The notes: generated by a model from the sequence alone, not told the origin. A DNA stretch of 64,000 nucleotides from Pullichristensenella excrementipullorum (GCA_018713365.1 DVOU01000037.1:17030-81029), one strand, 5' to 3'. Numbered from the stretch's first letter, positions 51,601-61,254 are shown. Program-made: numbers and translations.

Positions 51601-52237
51601 GCGCCGTCTCGCTCTGTTCCCGGAGCGGTTCCACGCGCGTTTCCAGTTCGGAAAGTATGTCCTCCACGCGGGTGAGGTTTTGTCGCGTGTTCTCCATGCG
51701 GCGCTGTGCGTCCAGCTTGCGGGCCTTGTACTTGACGATGCCGGCGGCTTCCTCAAAGACCTTGCGCCGGTCCTCCGAGCGCACGGAGAGTATGTCGTCG
51801 ATGCGGCCCTGGCCGATGAGGGAATAGCCCTCCTTGCCGATGCCCGTGTCGCGGAAAAGGTCCACGATGTCGCGCAGGCGGCAGGGCGTGCCGTTGAGTT
51901 TGTACTCGCCCTCGCCGCTGCGGTAGACGCGGCGGGAAACCTCGACTTCGGTAAAGTCCACCGGCAGCGCCTTGTCCTCGTTGTCGAACGTCAGCGTCAC
52001 TTCGCAAAACGCCAGGCGGCGGCGCTTTTCCGTGCCGTTGAAAATGACATCCTCCATCTTCGCGCCGCGCAGCGTCTTGGCGCTCTGCTCGCCAAGCACC
52101 CAGCGCACCGCGTCAGCGATGTTGGACTTGCCGCAGCCGTTCGGGCCGACGACGCCGGTAATCCCGTCTTCAAATGTCACCTCCACGCGGTCCGCAAAGG
52201 ACTTGAACCCGTGGAGCACCAGTTTCTTTAGCCGCAA
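48677..52237 (-). CDS. smc: Chromosome segregation protein SMC
   Basis: 1186 residues, the standard SMC length. I place the start at TTG 52237 (LRLKKLVLHGFKSF), seven bases after GGGAG and overlapping the rnc stop by ten bases. The N-terminal ATPase half has Walker A GPNGCGKSN near residue 33. Two long coiled coils flank the hinge (about 505-655, with GVHGVVAELIEVPEKLERAI and GDVMHSGGSMTGGS). The C-terminal half has LSGGERALTAIAILFAML and Walker B FCILDEIEAALDD. Works with ScpA and ScpB to fold and segregate the chromosome; scpB is at 33831-34361. Confidence 0.98.
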   Translation of the reverse strand: MRLKKLVLHGFKSFADRVEVTFEDGITGVVGPNGCGKSNIADAVRWVLGEQSAKTLRGAKMEDVIFNGTEKRRRLAFCEVTLTFDNEDKALPVDFTEVEVSRRVYRSGEGEYKLNGTPCRLRDIVDLFRDTGIGKEGYSLIGQGRIDDILSVRSEDRRKVFEEAAGIVKYKARKLDAQRRMENTRQNLTRVEDILSELETRVEPLREQSETAREYLALRDELKLLDINVYLVRTERYQVRLAELRETLETLSEAVSQAEGELKTVSAAREEGLVELDALEREAAAQREIVQKWIREVEAREGAVQVMRERILAGERERDRLIAERDAAREGGGGVKRHVEELREKIASETDAIAKLEAEQAAREAELAQFEDELSALEEQAEAEKEQIIQSMNRLGDVRNQQARLETLRTALEGQLTSMDADSQRAEAGTRSLDEQLAAAQALAREESERKARFEREVASSVEQVRASSEQSQKLSERVNALMGERQRADSRLKLLVEMQNDYEGYQHSVKQVLLYARKSGVSGVHGVVAELIEVPEKLERAIDMVLGGALQNIVVERDEDAKRMIEYLRNNRFGRATFLPIGSVRPRVLDAREREVLKLPGCLGVASELIRFDDKYRGVIDNLLGRTVVAENLEAGIRIQRAGRYAFRLVTLEGDVMHSGGSMTGGSVQSRVTNLLSRGREIEELRKRLGELDDEVIAARNELVRQEAERTRLKQERGELYDELHRQEVACARAEAQLKAVEDERAAHEESVFRVRAERERLEAQLEDVKRSLTAIEEHRQSAQESTEGRQERVRALMEDIYARREKGEKLRAETGDGRVHLATRQRDLEAARADHERLSRQAEDMAKLLTDNEAQLEVCINALAENAAQLECDNAELTAGKAELDRVRELFNATDGKRTEAQRRLQDQAEQIDALRARVDEHTDKRHRCELQLQRVETEFKQIEERIWEDYELTYALAEPFRQADFRLGESEKRISAIRARIREMGVVNVSALDEYRQTVQRLEEMTSQRDDLQRAELDLQNIVEELERKMESQFKREFAILNQNFQRTFVQLFGGGRAELTLSDPNDALNCDIDVVAQPPGKKLQLLTLLSGGERALTAIAILFAMLDLKPTPFCILDEIEAALDDANIDNYADYLRAYSENTQFVVITHRKGTMERCNALYGVVMEEKGVSKLVSVSLNEAS

Positions 52238-52905
52238 TGGTCTGCTCCCAACTTTTGCAATGCGTTTTTCGCCGCCGCCTGCTGCGCAAGCTGCTTGCTT
52301 GCGCCCTCGCCCTCGCCCAAAAGCGCGTCGCCGTCCCACACCTGATAGCGGAAGGTGGGCGCATGCGCCGGGCCTTCGCAGGAAACGAATTCATAGCGCG
52401 GCATGGCGCCGCGCTTTTGCATGGCCTCCTGCAGGCGCGATTTCTCATCCAGACAGTCGGACAGGGAGCGCATGTCCAGCAACTCCCCCAGAGAGGCGAG
52501 GATCACCCGCCGCGCGGCCTCGAGGCCGCCGTCCAGATACACCGCCGCAAACACGGCCTCGGCCACGTCCGCGAGTATGGAGGGCTTTTCCCGCCCGCCC
52601 GTGCGCTCCTCGCCCACGGACAGGCGCACAAGCCGCCCCAGCTCCAATCGCCGGGCGGCTTGAAACAGCGCCTCCTCGCGCACGGCGTGGGCGCGCATGC
52701 GCGTCAGCGTCCCCTCCGGCATGTCCGGCAGGGACTGATAAAGGTACTGGCTCACCACCAGTTCCAGCACCGCGTCGCCGAGAAATTCCAGCCGCTGGTA
52801 GTGGGCGACGTGGTGATCGCTCCCGAAGGAGGGGTGCGTGAGCGCCGTGGTCAAAAGCGTTCGGTCACGAAAGCGGTAGCCGAGCTTTTCCTGCAAGCGT
52901 TCCAC
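52228..52905 (-). CDS. rnc: Ribonuclease III
   Basis: 225 residues from GTG 52905; the ribosome site is weak (GGATGAGCG) and the gene begins three bases after the acpP stop, so it may rely on coupled translation. The catalytic domain carries the signature QRLEFLGDAVLELV and the second acidic site DVAEAVFAAVYLDGG. The C-terminal double-stranded-RNA-binding domain (about 155-222) reads YEFVSCEGPAHAPTFRYQV and ASKQLAQQAAAKNAL. Processes rRNA precursors and structured mRNA. Confidence 0.97.
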   Translation of the reverse strand: MERLQEKLGYRFRDRTLLTTALTHPSFGSDHHVAHYQRLEFLGDAVLELVVSQYLYQSLPDMPEGTLTRMRAHAVREEALFQAARRLELGRLVRLSVGEERTGGREKPSILADVAEAVFAAVYLDGGLEAARRVILASLGELLDMRSLSDCLDEKSRLQEAMQKRGAMPRYEFVSCEGPAHAPTFRYQVWDGDALLGEGEGASKQLAQQAAAKNALQKLGADHCG

Positions 52906-52908
52906 CGC

Positions 52909-53139
52909 TCATCCGACCCGCTTTTCGATGTATTTGACGATGTCATCCACGGTCTTGATCTGGCTGAGCATGTCGTCTTCGACGGTCATATCGTACTCGG
53001 CCTCAAGATCCATGATGAGCATCATCATATTGGCGCTGTCCGCGCCGAGGTCCTCGACCAGACGGCTCTCGGGCTTGACGTCCGTCGCCTTGACGGGGAG
53101 CTGCTGGGTGATGTATTCCACGACCTTTTCATAAACCAT
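52909..53139 (-). CDS. acpP: Acyl carrier protein
   Basis: 76 residues after AAGGAGGTACACACCC. Carries growing acyl chains on a phosphopantetheine arm. The attachment serine is in GADSANMM; the usual DSL is DSA here, which is a mild departure. Acidic throughout, as normal (LVEDLGADS, LEAEYDMTVEDD). It lies between plsX and rnc, the common Bacillota order. Confidence 0.95.
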   Translation of the reverse strand: MVYEKVVEYITQQLPVKATDVKPESRLVEDLGADSANMMMLIMDLEAEYDMTVEDDMLSQIKTVDDIVKYIEKRVG

Positions 53140-53153
53140 GGGTGTGTACCTCC

Positions 53154-54158
53154 TTATTCTTTCGCGGACAGGCCCTCAAGGCCGTCCCGTATCTTTTCCA
53201 CCACTTTGCCCTCCAGCATGGAGCGCGCCTGCCGCACGGCATTCTTGATCGCCCGAGCGTCGGAACTGCCATGCGCCTTGACCACCGCGCCGTTCACGCC
53301 CAGAAGCGGAGCGCCGCCATGACTCTTGTAATCCATCTTGCTTTTGAGGCCGCGCAGGGCGGGGCGCATCATCAAAGCACCGGCTCGGGCGCGGCGCGAG
53401 GAACGCACGCCGTCCTTGAGCATGCCCATGATGAGGCCGGAAACGCCCTCGATGGTCTTGAGGATGACGTTCCCCACAAAGCCGTCGGCCACCACGACGT
53501 CAAAGTCGCCGTTGGGCACATCGCGCACCTCGGCATTGCCCTTGAAGACGTAGGCCGTCTGTTTGGACATCAGTTCGTAGGCCTCGCGGGTGAGCTTGTC
53601 GCCCTTTTCCGCCTCGGTGCCGATGTTGGCAAGGCCGACTTCCGGACGCGCGACGCCCTGCACGCTCTGCATGTAGACAGCGCCCATGAGGCCGAACTGC
53701 TGCAGATAGCGGGCCTGACAATCGACGTTGGCGCCGCAGTCGATGAGCAAAAAGGGCTTTTTGCGCCCAGGGATCACCGGGGCCAGCGCCGGGCGCTCGA
53801 CGCCGCGGATGCGTCCGATGCGCAACATGCCGCCAGCCAGCAGCGCGCCCGTGGAGCCGGCGGAAACGACGGCGTCCGCCTTGCCCTCGCGCACGGCCAT
53901 GACCGCCTTGACCATGGAAGAATCCACCTTCTGGCGCACGGCCAGCATCGGCGAATCGTGCATGCCGATGACGTCCGGGGCGTTGATGATCTCCACGCGC
54001 TCGGCGCTGCCCACGAGGGGCTTTAACACGTCTTCCGGGCCGTAGAGCTGGATAGCGACGTCGGGAAATTCCGCGACCGCCAGTTTCGCGCCCTCGACGA
54101 CGGCCTGCGGGGCGTTGTCGCCACCCATGGCGTCCAGCGCGATGGTATACATAGCCAA
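53154..54158 (-). CDS. plsX: Phosphate acyltransferase PlsX
   Basis: 334 residues if the TTG at 54158 is used (GGGGGAG six bases upstream); an ATG at 54152 is slightly too far from that site. It makes acyl-phosphate from acyl-ACP for phospholipid synthesis. Family marks: ALDAMGGDNAPQAVVEGA, SAGSTGALLAGG, DCGANVDCQARYLQQFGLMG, ANIGTEAEKGDKL and DGFVGNVILKTIEGV. First gene of the plsX-acpP-rnc-smc-ftsY operon. FapR or rpmF, often upstream in Bacillota, are absent. Confidence 0.96.
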   Translation of the reverse strand: MAMYTIALDAMGGDNAPQAVVEGAKLAVAEFPDVAIQLYGPEDVLKPLVGSAERVEIINAPDVIGMHDSPMLAVRQKVDSSMVKAVMAVREGKADAVVSAGSTGALLAGGMLRIGRIRGVERPALAPVIPGRKKPFLLIDCGANVDCQARYLQQFGLMGAVYMQSVQGVARPEVGLANIGTEAEKGDKLTREAYELMSKQTAYVFKGNAEVRDVPNGDFDVVVADGFVGNVILKTIEGVSGLIMGMLKDGVRSSRRARAGALMMRPALRGLKSKMDYKSHGGAPLLGVNGAVVKAHGSSDARAIKNAVRQARSMLEGKVVEKIRDGLEGLSAKE

Positions 54159-54189
54159 TCCATTCTCCCCCTATCATGCCATTGTATCC

Positions 54190-54218
54190 ATTCTAGCAGA
54201 TTCCGCCGATTTTTTCAA
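54190..54218 (-). promoter_or_regulatory. Promoter of the plsX operon
   Basis: On the minus strand TTGAAA, 17 bases, TAGAAT. Confidence 0.78.
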
Positions 54219-54225
54219 GCCAACC

Positions 54226-54254
54226 TTGACGAAAATTTGACCGCGTGATATGAT
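54226..54254 (+). promoter_or_regulatory. Promoter of the trpS-to-rsmI operon
   Basis: TTGACG, 17 bases, TATGAT with a TGA just before the -10. No T-box or other leader structure fits in the short gap to trpS. Confidence 0.82.
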
Positions 54255-54294
54255 ATTCAAAGATATGTTTCCGATTTAACGGAGGAGATCGCTC

Positions 54295-55296
54295 ATGGAC
54301 GCGAAAAAACGCATTTTTTCCGGCATACAGCCCACCGGCAACCTGACTTTGGGCAATTATATCGGGGCGCTGCGCAACTTTAAACTGTTGGAAGACGAGT
54401 ATGACTGCCTCTATTCCATCGTCGATCTTCACGCCATCACCATCCGTCAGGACCCCGCGCAGCTTCGCAAGGCCTGCCTGCGCACGCTGGCCATTTTCCT
54501 CGCCAGCGGCCTCGACCCGGAAAAGAACATCATCTTCTTCCAGTCCCACGTCCATCAGCACGCGGAACTGGCCTGGATCCTCGACTGCTACACCTACATG
54601 GGCGAACTTTCGCGCATGACGCAGTTCAAGGACAAGTCCAGAAAGCACGCCGACAACATCAACTGCGGCCTGTTTGCCTACCCGGTGCTGATGGCGGCGG
54701 ACATATTGCTCTATCAGGCCGACCTCGTGCCCATCGGCTCGGACCAGAAGCAGCATTTGGAACTGGCACGCAACATCGCCGAGCGCTTCAACGCCCTGTA
54801 TTCGGACACCTTCGTGGTGCCGGACGGCTACTTCCCCAAGGTCGGCGCGCGGGTGATGAGTTTGCAGGAGCCGACGCGCAAGATGTCCAAGTCCGACCCC
54901 GAGGACACCTATATCGCCATCCTCGACCCGGCGGACGTTATCCGCAAGAAACTGCGCCGCGCCGTGACCGATTGCGACGCGGAGGTGCGCTTCGACCCGG
55001 AGAACAAGCCCGGCGTTTCCAACCTGATGAGCATCCTCTCGGCGCTGACCGGCCAGAGCCTTGACACCATCGCCGCGGACTTTGCCGGCAAGGGCTACGG
55101 CGCGTTCAAGGATGCCGTGGCAGACGCGGTGATCGCCACCCTTGCGCCCATCCAGCAGAACTACGAAAAGCTCAGCGCCGACAAGGCCTATCTGGAAAGC
55201 GTCATGCACAGCGGCGCGGAGCGCGCCTCGGCGCTGGCCATGCGCACGCTGCGCAAGGTCCACAAAAAGGTCGGCCTCGCCCCGACGAAGCTGTGA
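54295..55296 (+). CDS. trpS: Tryptophanyl-tRNA synthetase
   Basis: 333 residues after GGAGGAGATCGCTC. Charges tRNA-Trp. Class I motifs are TGNLTLGN at 14-21 (HIGH equivalent) and KMSKS at 196-200. Substrate-side signatures include YPVLMAADILLYQADLVPIG and DQKQHLELARNIAERFN. First gene of a six-gene operon with folC, rsmH, tgt, an rRNA methyltransferase homologue and rsmI; folC begins eight bases after its stop. Confidence 0.97.
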   Translation: MDAKKRIFSGIQPTGNLTLGNYIGALRNFKLLEDEYDCLYSIVDLHAITIRQDPAQLRKACLRTLAIFLASGLDPEKNIIFFQSHVHQHAELAWILDCYTYMGELSRMTQFKDKSRKHADNINCGLFAYPVLMAADILLYQADLVPIGSDQKQHLELARNIAERFNALYSDTFVVPDGYFPKVGARVMSLQEPTRKMSKSDPEDTYIAILDPADVIRKKLRRAVTDCDAEVRFDPENKPGVSNLMSILSALTGQSLDTIAADFAGKGYGAFKDAVADAVIATLAPIQQNYEKLSADKAYLESVMHSGAERASALAMRTLRKVHKKVGLAPTKL

Positions 55297-55304
55297 CGGT
55301 GAGC

Positions 55305-56546
<1,242 letters not shown>

Positions 56547-57447
56547 CGGAGTGCATGGACGGCCTGCGCGTCGTCCCCGGTGGGAAGTATCTCGACTGCA
56601 CGCTGGGCGGCGGCGGACATACGCAGGAAATACTGCGGCGGGGCGGGAACGTGACCGGCATCGACCGCGACGCGGACGCCATCGACGCCGCCACGGAGCG
56701 GATCGCGGCCTTTTTGCGGGAAAACGCCCGGGACGCCGCTGCTTTTCGCGCCATACGCGGCAATTTTCACGACGCGGCGGAGCTGGTGGGCGGCGAGCGC
56801 TTTGACGGCATCCTCGCCGACCTTGGCGTCTCCTCGTTCCAGCTCGACTGCCGCGAGCGCGGCTTTTCCTATCACGAGGACGCGCCGCTGGACATGCGCA
56901 TGGACGCCTCGCGGGGCAAGACGGCGGCGGACATCGTCAACGCCGCCTCCGAGGACGAATTGACGCGCATCTTCCGCGACTACGGCGAGGAAAACTGGGC
57001 GCGGCAGATCGCCCGCGTGGTCGTCGATCGCCGGCCCATAGAGACCACGTTGCAGCTCGTCGCCGCCATCGACGCGGCCATCCCCAAAAAGGTGCGCGCC
57101 AGGGACGGGTCGCATCCGGCGCGGCGCGTGTTTCAGGCGCTGCGCATCGCCGTCAACGACGAATTGGAACCGCTGCGCGCGTCCTTGGAGATGCTCGCGG
57201 CGCTGCTCAAGCCCGTCGGGAGGCTGTGCGTCATCGCCTTCCACTCCCTGGAAGACCGCATCGTCAAAAACGCCTTTCGCACGCTGGCCGACCCCTGCAC
57301 CTGTCCAAAGAACATCCCCGTGTGCGTCTGCGGCAAAAAGCCGGTGGTGCGCCTCATCACCCGCAAGCCCATCACCGCCGGGGAAGATGAATTGGAAATA
57401 AACCCCCGCGCCCGCAGCGCCACCTTGCGCATCGTGGAGAAATTGCC

Positions 57448-58530
57448 ATGAAGTATCTGGACCTACCCTCCGGGCGCGTGCCTCTGCCCGCGTTCTTTCC
57501 CGACGCCACCTACGCCGCCGTGCGCGCCGCCTCGTTTGCGGATGTGGAGGCGGCGGGACTGTTCGGGCTGGAGATGAATACCTATCACCTGATGACCAAG
57601 CCCGGCGCGCGGCTCATCAAGAGCCTCGGCGGGCTGCACGGCTTTTCCGGCTATCGGGGAGCCATTCTCACCGATTCGGGCGGCTTTCAGCTCTATTCGC
57701 TGATCCGCGAAAACCCGGAGTACGGAGAGATCCGCGAAAATGAGATCATCTTTCGCCCCGACCGCAAAGAGCGCATGGTCTACACGCCGGAAAAGTGCGT
57801 CACGGCGCAATTGCAGTTCGGCTCGGACGTCATCATGGCGCTGGATATGTGTACGCATCCCGACGACGACGCGGCCACGCAGCGCCGCAGCGTGGAACTG
57901 ACTGTGCGCTGGGGCGCGCGCTGCCGCGCCGAGTTCGACCGCCTGACGGCGAAAAGGGAGAAAAAGCCGCTGCTGCTGGGCATCGTGCAGGGCGGCAGCG
58001 ACCCGGAACTGCGCATGGAGTGCGGCGAGCGGCTGGAAAAGATCGGCTTTGACGGCTATGGCTTTGGCGGCTGGCCGCTGGATTCCGAGGGGAAACTGCG
58101 GCTGGACGTTTTGAAAATGGCCGCCGACGCCATGCCCGATCACAAGCTCAAATACGCCATGGGGCTTGGCAAGCCCGAGGAGATCGCGCAGTGCGTGGAG
58201 ATGGGCTACCGGCTCTTCGACTGCGTCATCCCCACCCGCGAGGCGCGGCACAACCGCCTCTACGTCTTTCTGCCGGGCATGGATACGGCGGAGGGCGTGC
58301 GCTCCGGGAAGCTGTTCTACCGCTACCTCTACCCCATGGACGCGGACTACTGCCGCGACGGGCGCAGCGTGGACGAGACGTGCGACTGCGCGCTCTGCCG
58401 CGGTCATTCCCGCGCCTATCTCAACCATCTTTTGAAAATGGGCGACCCCTATGCCCTGCATTTGATGACGGCGCACAACCTGCGCTTTTACGGGCGGCTG
58501 ATGGAGCTTTTGCGCGATGGAGAAGCATGA
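57448..58530 (+). CDS. tgt: tRNA-guanine transglycosylase, divergent subfamily
   Basis: 360 residues starting at an ATGA overlap. Exchanges G34 of certain tRNAs for a 7-deazaguanine base on the way to queuosine. The catalytic frame is intact: LTDSGGFQ, IMALDMCTHPD, nucleophile Asp in FDCVIPTREAR, and zinc ligands in CDCALC plus a later His. The substrate loop is not: the usual GGLAVGE reads GGWPLDS, replacing Leu, Val and Glu that hold preQ1 in known enzymes. The region between LYVF and CDC is also longer. Base specificity may therefore differ. No queuosine synthesis gene is in the window. Confidence 0.9.
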   Translation: MKYLDLPSGRVPLPAFFPDATYAAVRAASFADVEAAGLFGLEMNTYHLMTKPGARLIKSLGGLHGFSGYRGAILTDSGGFQLYSLIRENPEYGEIRENEIIFRPDRKERMVYTPEKCVTAQLQFGSDVIMALDMCTHPDDDAATQRRSVELTVRWGARCRAEFDRLTAKREKKPLLLGIVQGGSDPELRMECGERLEKIGFDGYGFGGWPLDSEGKLRLDVLKMAADAMPDHKLKYAMGLGKPEEIAQCVEMGYRLFDCVIPTREARHNRLYVFLPGMDTAEGVRSGKLFYRYLYPMDADYCRDGRSVDETCDCALCRGHSRAYLNHLLKMGDPYALHLMTAHNLRFYGRLMELLRDGEA

Positions 58531-59248
58531 CTATCTCTGCGGCGCGCTGGTGGAGCGCGCCTACGCCGAGGCGGAGGCGCGGCACGCCAAAGCAAAGGAA
58601 GCCGACCGCGCCGCGCGGCGGGAGCTGCACCGCGTGGCCGGGGCGTTTTTCAGCCGCGAGGAAGCAAAGCGCGCCGCAAAGCTGCTTGGCGCGTGGCCGG
58701 AGGGCGGCGATGCGGCGCTTGCGCGCATCCTTTCCCTGCACGCTTCCACGCGCGAACGCCTGCCGCTTGCGGCCATGGACGCGCTTTACGCGCAACTGTT
58801 CGAGCTGGTGGGAAAACCCCGGCGCGTGCTGGACCTCGCCTGCGGTCTGAACCCCATCTACCTCGCCGCGCGTGGCGTGGGCGTTGTGGGGCTGGACGCG
58901 CACTTGGGCGCGGTGGCGCTGGTCAACCGCTTTGCCGAGGAAAACGGCCTCGACGCGCGCGCGGAGGGCGCGGACCTGCGCACGGCGCAGCTGCCGGAGG
59001 AGCGCTTCGATCTGGCCCTCGTCTTTAAGCTCTTGCCCCTGCTGGGCGCGGAGGGCTACGCGCTGCTTGAGCGCTTGAACGCCTCATGGGCGGCCGTCTC
59101 CTTCCCCACGCGCACGCTCTCAGGGCGCTCAGTGGGCATGGAGCGCAACTATTCGAGCGCGTTTGAGGAAAACTGCCCGGAAAAATACCGCATCGCCGGC
59201 CGCTTCGTCGCCGGCAACGAGCTGATCTACGTGTTGAAGGAGCGCTGA
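58517..59248 (+). CDS. ArmA/Rmt/FmrO-type 16S rRNA (m7G1405) methyltransferase homologue
   Basis: 243 residues; starts 14 bases inside tgt (GGAG upstream). The N-terminal 80 residues are helical and basic, like the RNA-binding part of this family. LHASTRERLP, SAM loop LDLACGLNPIYLA, FKLLPLLGAEGYALLERLN and VSFPTRTLSGRSVGMERNYS followed by GNELIYVL match ArmA and Rmt enzymes step by step. Those methylate N7 of G1405 in helix 44 and give high resistance to gentamicin- and kanamycin-class aminoglycosides. Here the gene is inside a core operon and has normal local base use, with no mobile element, so it looks native. Activity is inferred, not shown. Confidence 0.87.
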   Translation: MEKHDYLCGALVERAYAEAEARHAKAKEADRAARRELHRVAGAFFSREEAKRAAKLLGAWPEGGDAALARILSLHASTRERLPLAAMDALYAQLFELVGKPRRVLDLACGLNPIYLAARGVGVVGLDAHLGAVALVNRFAEENGLDARAEGADLRTAQLPEERFDLALVFKLLPLLGAEGYALLERLNASWAAVSFPTRTLSGRSVGMERNYSSAFEENCPEKYRIAGRFVAGNELIYVLKER

Positions 59249-59249
59249 T

Positions 59250-60107
59250 ATGGCACGTCTTTTCGTGGTGGCGACACCCATCGGCAATCTCAACGACCTC
59301 ACGCCGCGCATGCGCGAGGCGCTTGCCTGCGCCGACCTCATCGCCGCCGAGGACACGCGCGTGACCATGAAGCTGCTCAACCGCATGGAGCTGAAAAAGC
59401 CGCTCATCTCCTGCCACCGCCACAACGAGGACGTGCGCGCCCCGCAGCTCATCGAGCGCATGCTCGCGGAAGACCTCACCGTGGCCCTCACCTGCGACGC
59501 GGGCACCCCGGCCATCTCTGACCCCGGACATCTGCTGGTGCGCGCGGCATGGGAGGCCGGCATCCCCGTGACGCCCATCTGCGGGCCGTCGGCGGTGACG
59601 GCGGCGCTGTCGGCGGCAGGCTTTGACGCGCGCGAGTTTGCCTTCTTTGGCTTTCTGCCGCGCGAGAAGAAGGCGCTAAATGAAAAGCTCGACGCCGTGC
59701 GCGCGACGGGCGTGCCTGTCGCCGTGTTCTACGAGTCCCCCCACCGCGTGGTGGCGCTGGTGGAGGCCATCGCCGCGCGCTGGCCGCAGTGCCTGCTGGC
59801 GGTGTTTGCCGACCTTTCCAAGAAATTCGAGTGGCTGCTGCGCGGCGCGCCGGAGGATGTGCTTGCGCAGTTGCGCGCCAACGCCAATGTGGAAAAGGGC
59901 GAATACTGTCTGGCCGTGGACCTCTCCCCTCTGCCTGCCCCGCAGGCGTCGGAGCCTGTTTCCGGCAGCGCCGTGGCGCTGATGGCCGAATGCCTGTACG
60001 CGGGAGGGACGCTGGAGGAAGCCTCCGCCGCCGCCAAAGCGGCAGGCTTTGCCCGCAATGAAGTCTATCGCGCCGGGCTGTTTTTGCGCCCGCTCGCGGA
60101 TGGTTGA
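59250..60107 (+). CDS. rsmI: 16S rRNA (cytidine-1402-2'-O)-methyltransferase RsmI
   Basis: 285 residues, one base after the preceding stop, with GAAGGAGCGCTGAT as ribosome site. A tetrapyrrole-methylase fold: VVATPIGNLNDLTPRM, AAEDTRVTMKLL, CDAGTPAISDPGHLLV, ICGPSAVTAALSAAG and FYESPHRVV are all RsmI signatures. It puts the ribose methyl on C1402, the same base RsmH modifies. Last gene of the operon; a terminator follows at 60185-60206. Confidence 0.97.
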   Translation: MARLFVVATPIGNLNDLTPRMREALACADLIAAEDTRVTMKLLNRMELKKPLISCHRHNEDVRAPQLIERMLAEDLTVALTCDAGTPAISDPGHLLVRAAWEAGIPVTPICGPSAVTAALSAAGFDAREFAFFGFLPREKKALNEKLDAVRATGVPVAVFYESPHRVVALVEAIAARWPQCLLAVFADLSKKFEWLLRGAPEDVLAQLRANANVEKGEYCLAVDLSPLPAPQASEPVSGSAVALMAECLYAGGTLEEASAAAKAAGFARNEVYRAGLFLRPLADG

Positions 60108-60184
60108 GCCGCCAAGGCCTCCAACGTATAATTCGTCCTGAAATATCGACTTTTCAACGCTCTGCCCGCCTTGCCCGCATCCTG

Positions 60185-60206
60185 CCGCGCTTTGCGGCGT
60201 TTTTTC
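60185..60206 (+). terminator. Terminator of the trpS-to-rsmI operon
   Basis: GCCGC and GCGGC with a GCTTT loop, followed by GTTTTTTC. Confidence 0.82.
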
Positions 60207-60253
60207 ATATTCGCCACCGCGCGCGAATAGGCTGTTGCGGAGGAGGGATGGAC

Positions 60254-61216
60254 ATGGTGCGCTTTCGGGTGATCAAGGGCTCTCATCTGCTTCTGGGCGT
60301 GGCGGCGGTGTTGCTGGCGCTGGTAATATGCCTGCTGGCGTTCCAGCTCTTCGCCGTCGACGCGGCCGAAACAGGCGCCGTGGAGACGGGCGGCAGTCTC
60401 GTTGAGGAGAGCGCAGACGAGGGGGCGGGGACCGCGAAAACGGTCTTCGCCTCGTCCGCGGGCGGCGCGGGCATTGAGATCACCGTCGTCGGAAGCGTGG
60501 AGGGACAAGACCCGCCGCCGGAGAACGAACACACCGACCAGACCGTACCGCCCGACCAGCTCGGCCCCGCCAGCGCCACCGTGCCGCCGGCAGAGGCCGC
60601 GCCGCGCGTACTCATTTACCACACGCACACCCATGAAGCCTACGAGCAGACCGACGAGGACCCCTATGAGGCGCTGGAAGCATGGCGCACGGACGACGAG
60701 GCGCACAGCGTAGTGCGCGTGGGCGAGGAACTGGCGGAGCTTTTGCGCGCGGAGGGCTGCGAAGTGGTCCACGATGTCACCGACCACGAGCTGGACGACC
60801 TCTCCACCGCCTATCTGCGCTCGGAGGAAACCGCGCTGTCCTATGCGGAGCCGTTCGACCTCTACATCGACCTGCACCGAGACGCCTACGTGGAGGGCAT
60901 GGGTGACAACGCCCTCTACGCGGATGGCGTGGGCTACGCGAAGCTGATGATGCTCGTCGGTCGCGGCGACAACTTTCAGGTCAAGCCGCATTATGAAGAG
61001 AACTACGCCTTTGCCCGCGCCCTCACCGACGCCCTCAACGAAGAGATGCCGGGCATCTGCCGCGACGTATTGGTCAAGACCAACCGCTACAACCAGCACG
61101 TCGGGCCGCTGTGCATCCTCGTGGAAGCGGGGAACAACCGCAACACGCTCGTGGAGGCGCTGAACGCCATGCAGCCCCTCTCCAAGGCCATCGCCGGCCT
61201 CCTTCGCGGCGAATAA
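60254..61216 (+). CDS. spoIIP: Stage II sporulation protein P
   Basis: 320 residues from ATG 60254, seven bases after AGGAGG; ATG 60248 overlaps that site. Peptidoglycan amidase and endopeptidase that drives engulfment of the forespore with SpoIID and SpoIIM. One N-terminal membrane helix (LLLGVAAVLLALVICLLAF), an acidic Pro/Glu linker (about 40-115), then the SpoIIP domain: metal motif YHTHTHEAY at 122-130, FDLYIDLHRDAY, NRYNQHVGPLCILVEAGNNR. Its presence is the clearest sign that this organism sporulates. gpr, often adjacent, is not in the window. Confidence 0.94.
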   Translation: MVRFRVIKGSHLLLGVAAVLLALVICLLAFQLFAVDAAETGAVETGGSLVEESADEGAGTAKTVFASSAGGAGIEITVVGSVEGQDPPPENEHTDQTVPPDQLGPASATVPPAEAAPRVLIYHTHTHEAYEQTDEDPYEALEAWRTDDEAHSVVRVGEELAELLRAEGCEVVHDVTDHELDDLSTAYLRSEETALSYAEPFDLYIDLHRDAYVEGMGDNALYADGVGYAKLMMLVGRGDNFQVKPHYEENYAFARALTDALNEEMPGICRDVLVKTNRYNQHVGPLCILVEAGNNRNTLVEALNAMQPLSKAIAGLLRGE

Positions 61217-61234
61217 TGCACTAACAGCATTATT
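61212..61234 (+). terminator. Weak hairpin after spoIIP
   Basis: AATAATGC and GCATTATT, 8 bp with a 7-base loop; no T-run, so termination is uncertain. Confidence 0.4.
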
Positions 61235-61254
61235 GTGACAGTATTGCGATTCTC

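Noticed and set aside
47735..52231. A 1498-codon open frame on the plus strand opposite smc and ftsY
   Set aside because: It mirrors the codon periodicity of smc in GC-rich DNA; no ribosome site, and its sequence is His/Ala/Gly/Leu-rich shadow text without family motifs.
54255..54294. Tryptophan T-box or attenuator before trpS
   Set aside because: Only about 30 transcribed bases precede the start codon; no GGAACC-type core or terminator.
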